In this document: positions 7,404 to 9,457 of the stretch, piece by piece
Layout of the letters: each line of letters begins with the position of its first letter
Numbering within the stretch: the stretch's first letter is position 1
Assembly: GCA_902793875.1 (NCBI GenBank)
Contig: CADBFL010000057.1
Coordinates: 1 to 9,457 of the forward strand
Origin: an uncultured Eubacteriales bacterium
GTDB lineage: Bacteria; Bacillota; Clostridia; Peptostreptococcales; Anaerovoracaceae
Reading direction: 5' to 3'
Length of the DNA: 9,457 nt
Notes under the pieces: generated by a model
Told to the model about the DNA's origin: nothing
The model's database searches: none
What the model saw: the letters and a program-made list of their open reading frames with translations, nothing else
Position numbers and translations under genes: made by a program

Positions 7404-9031
7404 TGCATTCACTGAGATCGAGGATAACAATTCTTACATTATGCGTCACACTGGCCGCCGTCGGCATCGTAACGGCGTTCAGCGTGATGTTCATGATAGG
7501 AAGCGCGAAACGCGAGGGCGAGCAGACCCTTCTTCTGATGTGCGAAACGGGTGAGCGCAATCTTGACTATTACTTCAACAGCGTTGAGAAGTCCATCGGA
7601 AACGTATCGGCGTTCGCCGAAGAAGACCTCGGACACGTAGGTGAAGACGGCCTCGATGCTCACGTGGAGCGGGTAAGGAAGTATTTCGATGAAGTCGCGC
7701 ACAAGACCAACGGCGTGACTACATATTATTACCGCATCGATCCGGAGTATTCGGACAGCGTCAGCGGGTTCTGGTATACGAACCTGGACGGCAGCGATTT
7801 CAAAGAGCACGAAGTGACGGACATAACCGGCTATGACACGAGCGACACATCGCAGCTGGTGTGGTTCACAGTGCCGAAGGCGACGGGCGACGCCGTATGG
7901 CTTCCGCCGTACATTACGGATAATCTCGATCTGCGGGTCATATCCTACAATATCCCGGTCTACGACAGAGGGAGGTTCGTGGGCGTCATCGGCATAGAGA
8001 TAGATTATTCGACCATGGCAGAGCAGGTCGGCGCTATCAGGCTGTACAGCAACGGCTATGCTTTCATCACGGATGCTGAGGGGAATCTTATCTATCATCC
8101 TCTCATCGATGTCGCGACACTGACCGATGAGACAAGACCGGAGGTGCCTGAAGGTCTTGTGAGCGACAGCACGTTCCTGCAGTACACATATGACGGAGTC
8201 GCAAAGGAAGGGGCGTGGCTGCCTCTCACGAACGGTATGCGGCTGACGGTCGCTGTCCCTGTCAATGAGCTTGACGGGGAATGGCAGAGGCTTGTCAAAG
8301 ACATACTCATCCTGTCTTTACTGGTGCTCATCGCGCTCAGCTTCGTTGCGGGATGGTTCACCAACAGCATCACGAAGCCTCTCGAAGATCTGACAGCCGC
8401 AGCCGAGGAGGTCGACCGCGGAAATTACGACGTCAGACTCGATTACGAAGGCGATGATGAAGTCGGCAGGCTCACCAGCACATTCAGGTCTCTGGTAGAG
8501 CATGTAAAGGAACACATAAGCGATCTGAACCGGAAGGTCTACGTAGATGCGCTGACATCGGTGCGCAATAAGGGCGCGTTCTCGGCTGAACTCGACAGGC
8601 TGCAGGGTCAGCTGGACAAAGAACCGGAAAAAACCGAATTCGGCGTCTGCGTATTCGACTGCGACGATCTCAAACTGATCAACGACAGTTTCGGACACGA
8701 CAAAGGCGACATATATCTCAAGGCAGCGAGCCACCTGATATGCCGGGTATTCCAGCACAGCCCTGTATTCAGGATAGGCGGGGACGAATTCTCGGTCGTG
8801 CTGCAGGGCGAGGATTACGCCGGCAGGGATGAGCTGACAAGGCGCTTCGGCATCGAGGCGGAACTGATAAACGATACTGCCTCCAACGCCTGGGAGGAAG
8901 TCCGCGTAACCATGGGCCTTGCGGTATATGAGCCCGGGACGGACCGCGCAGTCATCGATACTGTGCGCCGCGCCGACAAGGTCATGTACGAAAACAAACG
9001 CGAAAAGAAGGCTGCGGCCGGGAAGATATAG
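7403..9031 (+). CDS. Membrane diguanylate cyclase with CACHE-like sensor, HAMP and intact GGDEF
   Basis: 542 residues. Membrane helices at about 8-32 and 300-319 enclose an outside domain of roughly 265 residues with double-CACHE features: a WLPPY segment (166-170), the VISYNIPVYDRGRFVGVIGI strands (179-198), and a second lobe with AFITDAEGNLIYHP (220-233). A HAMP linker (320-372) and a short coil lead to a GGDEF domain (about 380-535). The domain opens with DALTSVRNK (382-390), holds the metal-site residues D419 and D421 and the K424..N427-D428 motif, and has an intact GGDEF at 459-463. It should therefore make c-di-GMP from two GTP. The canonical inhibitory RxxD (I-site) position upstream of GGDEF reads FQHS (450-453), so classical product inhibition is unlikely. 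The ATG overlaps the preceding TGA by one base. It presumably opposes the adjacent phosphodiesterase. The ligand of the sensor domain cannot be told from sequence. Confidence 0.93.
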   Translation: MHSLRSRITILTLCVTLAAVGIVTAFSVMFMIGSAKREGEQTLLLMCETGERNLDYYFNSVEKSIGNVSAFAEEDLGHVGEDGLDAHVERVRKYFDEVAHKTNGVTTYYYRIDPEYSDSVSGFWYTNLDGSDFKEHEVTDITGYDTSDTSQLVWFTVPKATGDAVWLPPYITDNLDLRVISYNIPVYDRGRFVGVIGIEIDYSTMAEQVGAIRLYSNGYAFITDAEGNLIYHPLIDVATLTDETRPEVPEGLVSDSTFLQYTYDGVAKEGAWLPLTNGMRLTVAVPVNELDGEWQRLVKDILILSLLVLIALSFVAGWFTNSITKPLEDLTAAAEEVDRGNYDVRLDYEGDDEVGRLTSTFRSLVEHVKEHISDLNRKVYVDALTSVRNKGAFSAELDRLQGQLDKEPEKTEFGVCVFDCDDLKLINDSFGHDKGDIYLKAASHLICRVFQHSPVFRIGGDEFSVVLQGEDYAGRDELTRRFGIEAELINDTASNAWEEVRVTMGLAVYEPGTDRAVIDTVRRADKVMYENKREKKAAAGKI

Positions 9032-9382
9032 ATGCATGAACTTACTCTCCTGTACGGAGTAGCTGAAAAAGTGCAGCAGGTCGTAAAAGAGAACGGCCTC
9101 GAAAAGATAGACGCCGTAGTGGTCGAGGTGGGCGAAGCCACTGCTGTGGTGCCCGAATTCCTGCGCGACGGCTATTCGGTCATATCCGACGACTACGACT
9201 TTCTCAGAGGCTCCGAGCTGATAATAGACGTGATAAAAGCTGTCGGACGCTGTCGCAGCTGCGGCAGGGAGTTCCCGATAAACGAATGCAGAGGCATATG
9301 TCCGGACTGCGGCAGCTTCGATAAGGACGTGATTGCGGGAACGGACTTCTTCATAAAGGAAGTCCGCGTCATGGAGACATAG
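9032..9382 (+). CDS. hypA: HypA/HybF-type hydrogenase nickel incorporation protein
   Basis: 116 residues, the usual HypA length. It begins MHE, where family knowledge places the nickel ligand at H2 next to a conserved E3. A typical N-terminal alpha/beta domain follows (VVVEVGEATAVVPEFL, 29-44), then a zinc-binding domain with CRSC (C74, C77) and CPDC (C90, C93), and the CGSFD and IKEVRV segments. Family members deliver nickel to the [NiFe]-hydrogenase large subunit together with HypB; some also serve urease or other nickel enzymes. It starts on the base after the TAG of the cyclase, with GGGAAG (9020-9025) as its ribosome binding site 6 bases upstream, so translation is probably coupled. No hypB or hydrogenase structural gene is visible in the window. 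C86 lies close to the zinc cysteines but is not part of the standard motif. Confidence 0.93.
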   Translation: MHELTLLYGVAEKVQQVVKENGLEKIDAVVVEVGEATAVVPEFLRDGYSVISDDYDFLRGSELIIDVIKAVGRCRSCGREFPINECRGICPDCGSFDKDVIAGTDFFIKEVRVMET

Positions 9383-9401
9383 CAAAGCCGTAAAAAGACC
9401 T

Positions 9402-9457
9402 ATGGATCAGAAGATATTCCGCGAGGCAATGGGCCTCTACAACTCAACAGAGAGACT
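9402..9457 (+). CDS. Start of an unrecognised gene, 3' end outside window
   Basis: An ATG at 9402 opens a frame with no stop to the window edge, giving 18 complete codons (MDQKIFREAMGLYNSTER...). It lies 19 bases after hypA on the same strand, so it is likely the next gene of the operon. The upstream sequence has only a weak purine run (AAAAAGA, 9392-9398). The second in-frame ATG (9429) has GAGG too close to be useful. The segment reads as an amphipathic helix, but it is too short to assign a family. It does not look like the usual start of HypB to me. Confidence 0.5.
   Translation, partial: MDQKIFREAMGLYNSTER

Noticed and set aside
7760..8010. Amino-acid-binding motif in the CACHE-like domain of the cyclase
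   Set aside because: The WF..P...AVWLPPY region resembles that class, but the expected Arg before the Trp is replaced by Leu (QLVWF) and the following Tyr by Phe, so an amino-acid ligand cannot be claimed.
8318..9385. Minus-strand open frame of 355 codons opposite the cyclase and hypA
   Set aside because: It covers two well-supported plus-strand genes, and its composition and lack of motifs mark it as a shadow.
9383..9401. Terminator between hypA and the next gene
   Set aside because: The 19-base gap has an A-run but no inverted repeat or T-tract, so read-through is expected.

Overview
The window is dense, single-strand coding DNA with moderately high G+C and frequent AGA/AGG arginine codons. 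It holds six plus-strand genes: four complete, plus one cut at each edge. The gene content (a multi-cluster Fe-S flavoenzyme, tandem solute-binding sensor domains on a c-di-GMP enzyme, a LytS-type membrane domain on a SpoIIE-type phosphatase, and a HypA-type nickel chaperone) suggests a strict anaerobe. A clostridial (Bacillota) lineage is most likely, but this is inference from family content and a Gram-positive anaerobe of another phylum cannot be excluded.

Layout. Bases 1-2328 carry the 3' part of a large flavin- and NAD(P)H-binding oxidoreductase related to the glutamate synthase small subunit, with many cysteine clusters. After 21 bases comes a membrane SpoIIE/PP2C phosphatase (2350-4470). 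After 2 bases comes a tandem solute-binding-protein/GGDEF/EAL protein, probably a c-di-GMP phosphodiesterase (4473-7403). Overlapping it by one base is a CACHE-like/HAMP/GGDEF diguanylate cyclase (7403-9031). HypA (9032-9382) begins on the very next base. After 19 bases a further gene begins at 9402 and runs off the window.

How they fit. No intergenic space exceeds 21 bases and no terminator or internal promoter is visible, so the six genes read as one transcription unit. Three consecutive genes encode envelope-spanning sensors, each with a different outside domain and a different cytoplasmic output: a phosphoprotein phosphatase, a c-di-GMP-degrading enzyme and a c-di-GMP-making enzyme. They are bracketed by redox and metal-centre genes. 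The idea that the trio tunes behaviour to an extracellular amino acid or organic acid, in step with an Fe-S/nickel-dependent metabolism, is inference. The clearest unusual point is the arrangement itself. Each individual family is known, and I did not find a clearly unprecedented protein.

No RNA genes, CRISPR arrays, insertion sequences or obvious repeats were seen. No non-coding stretch exceeds 300 bases.
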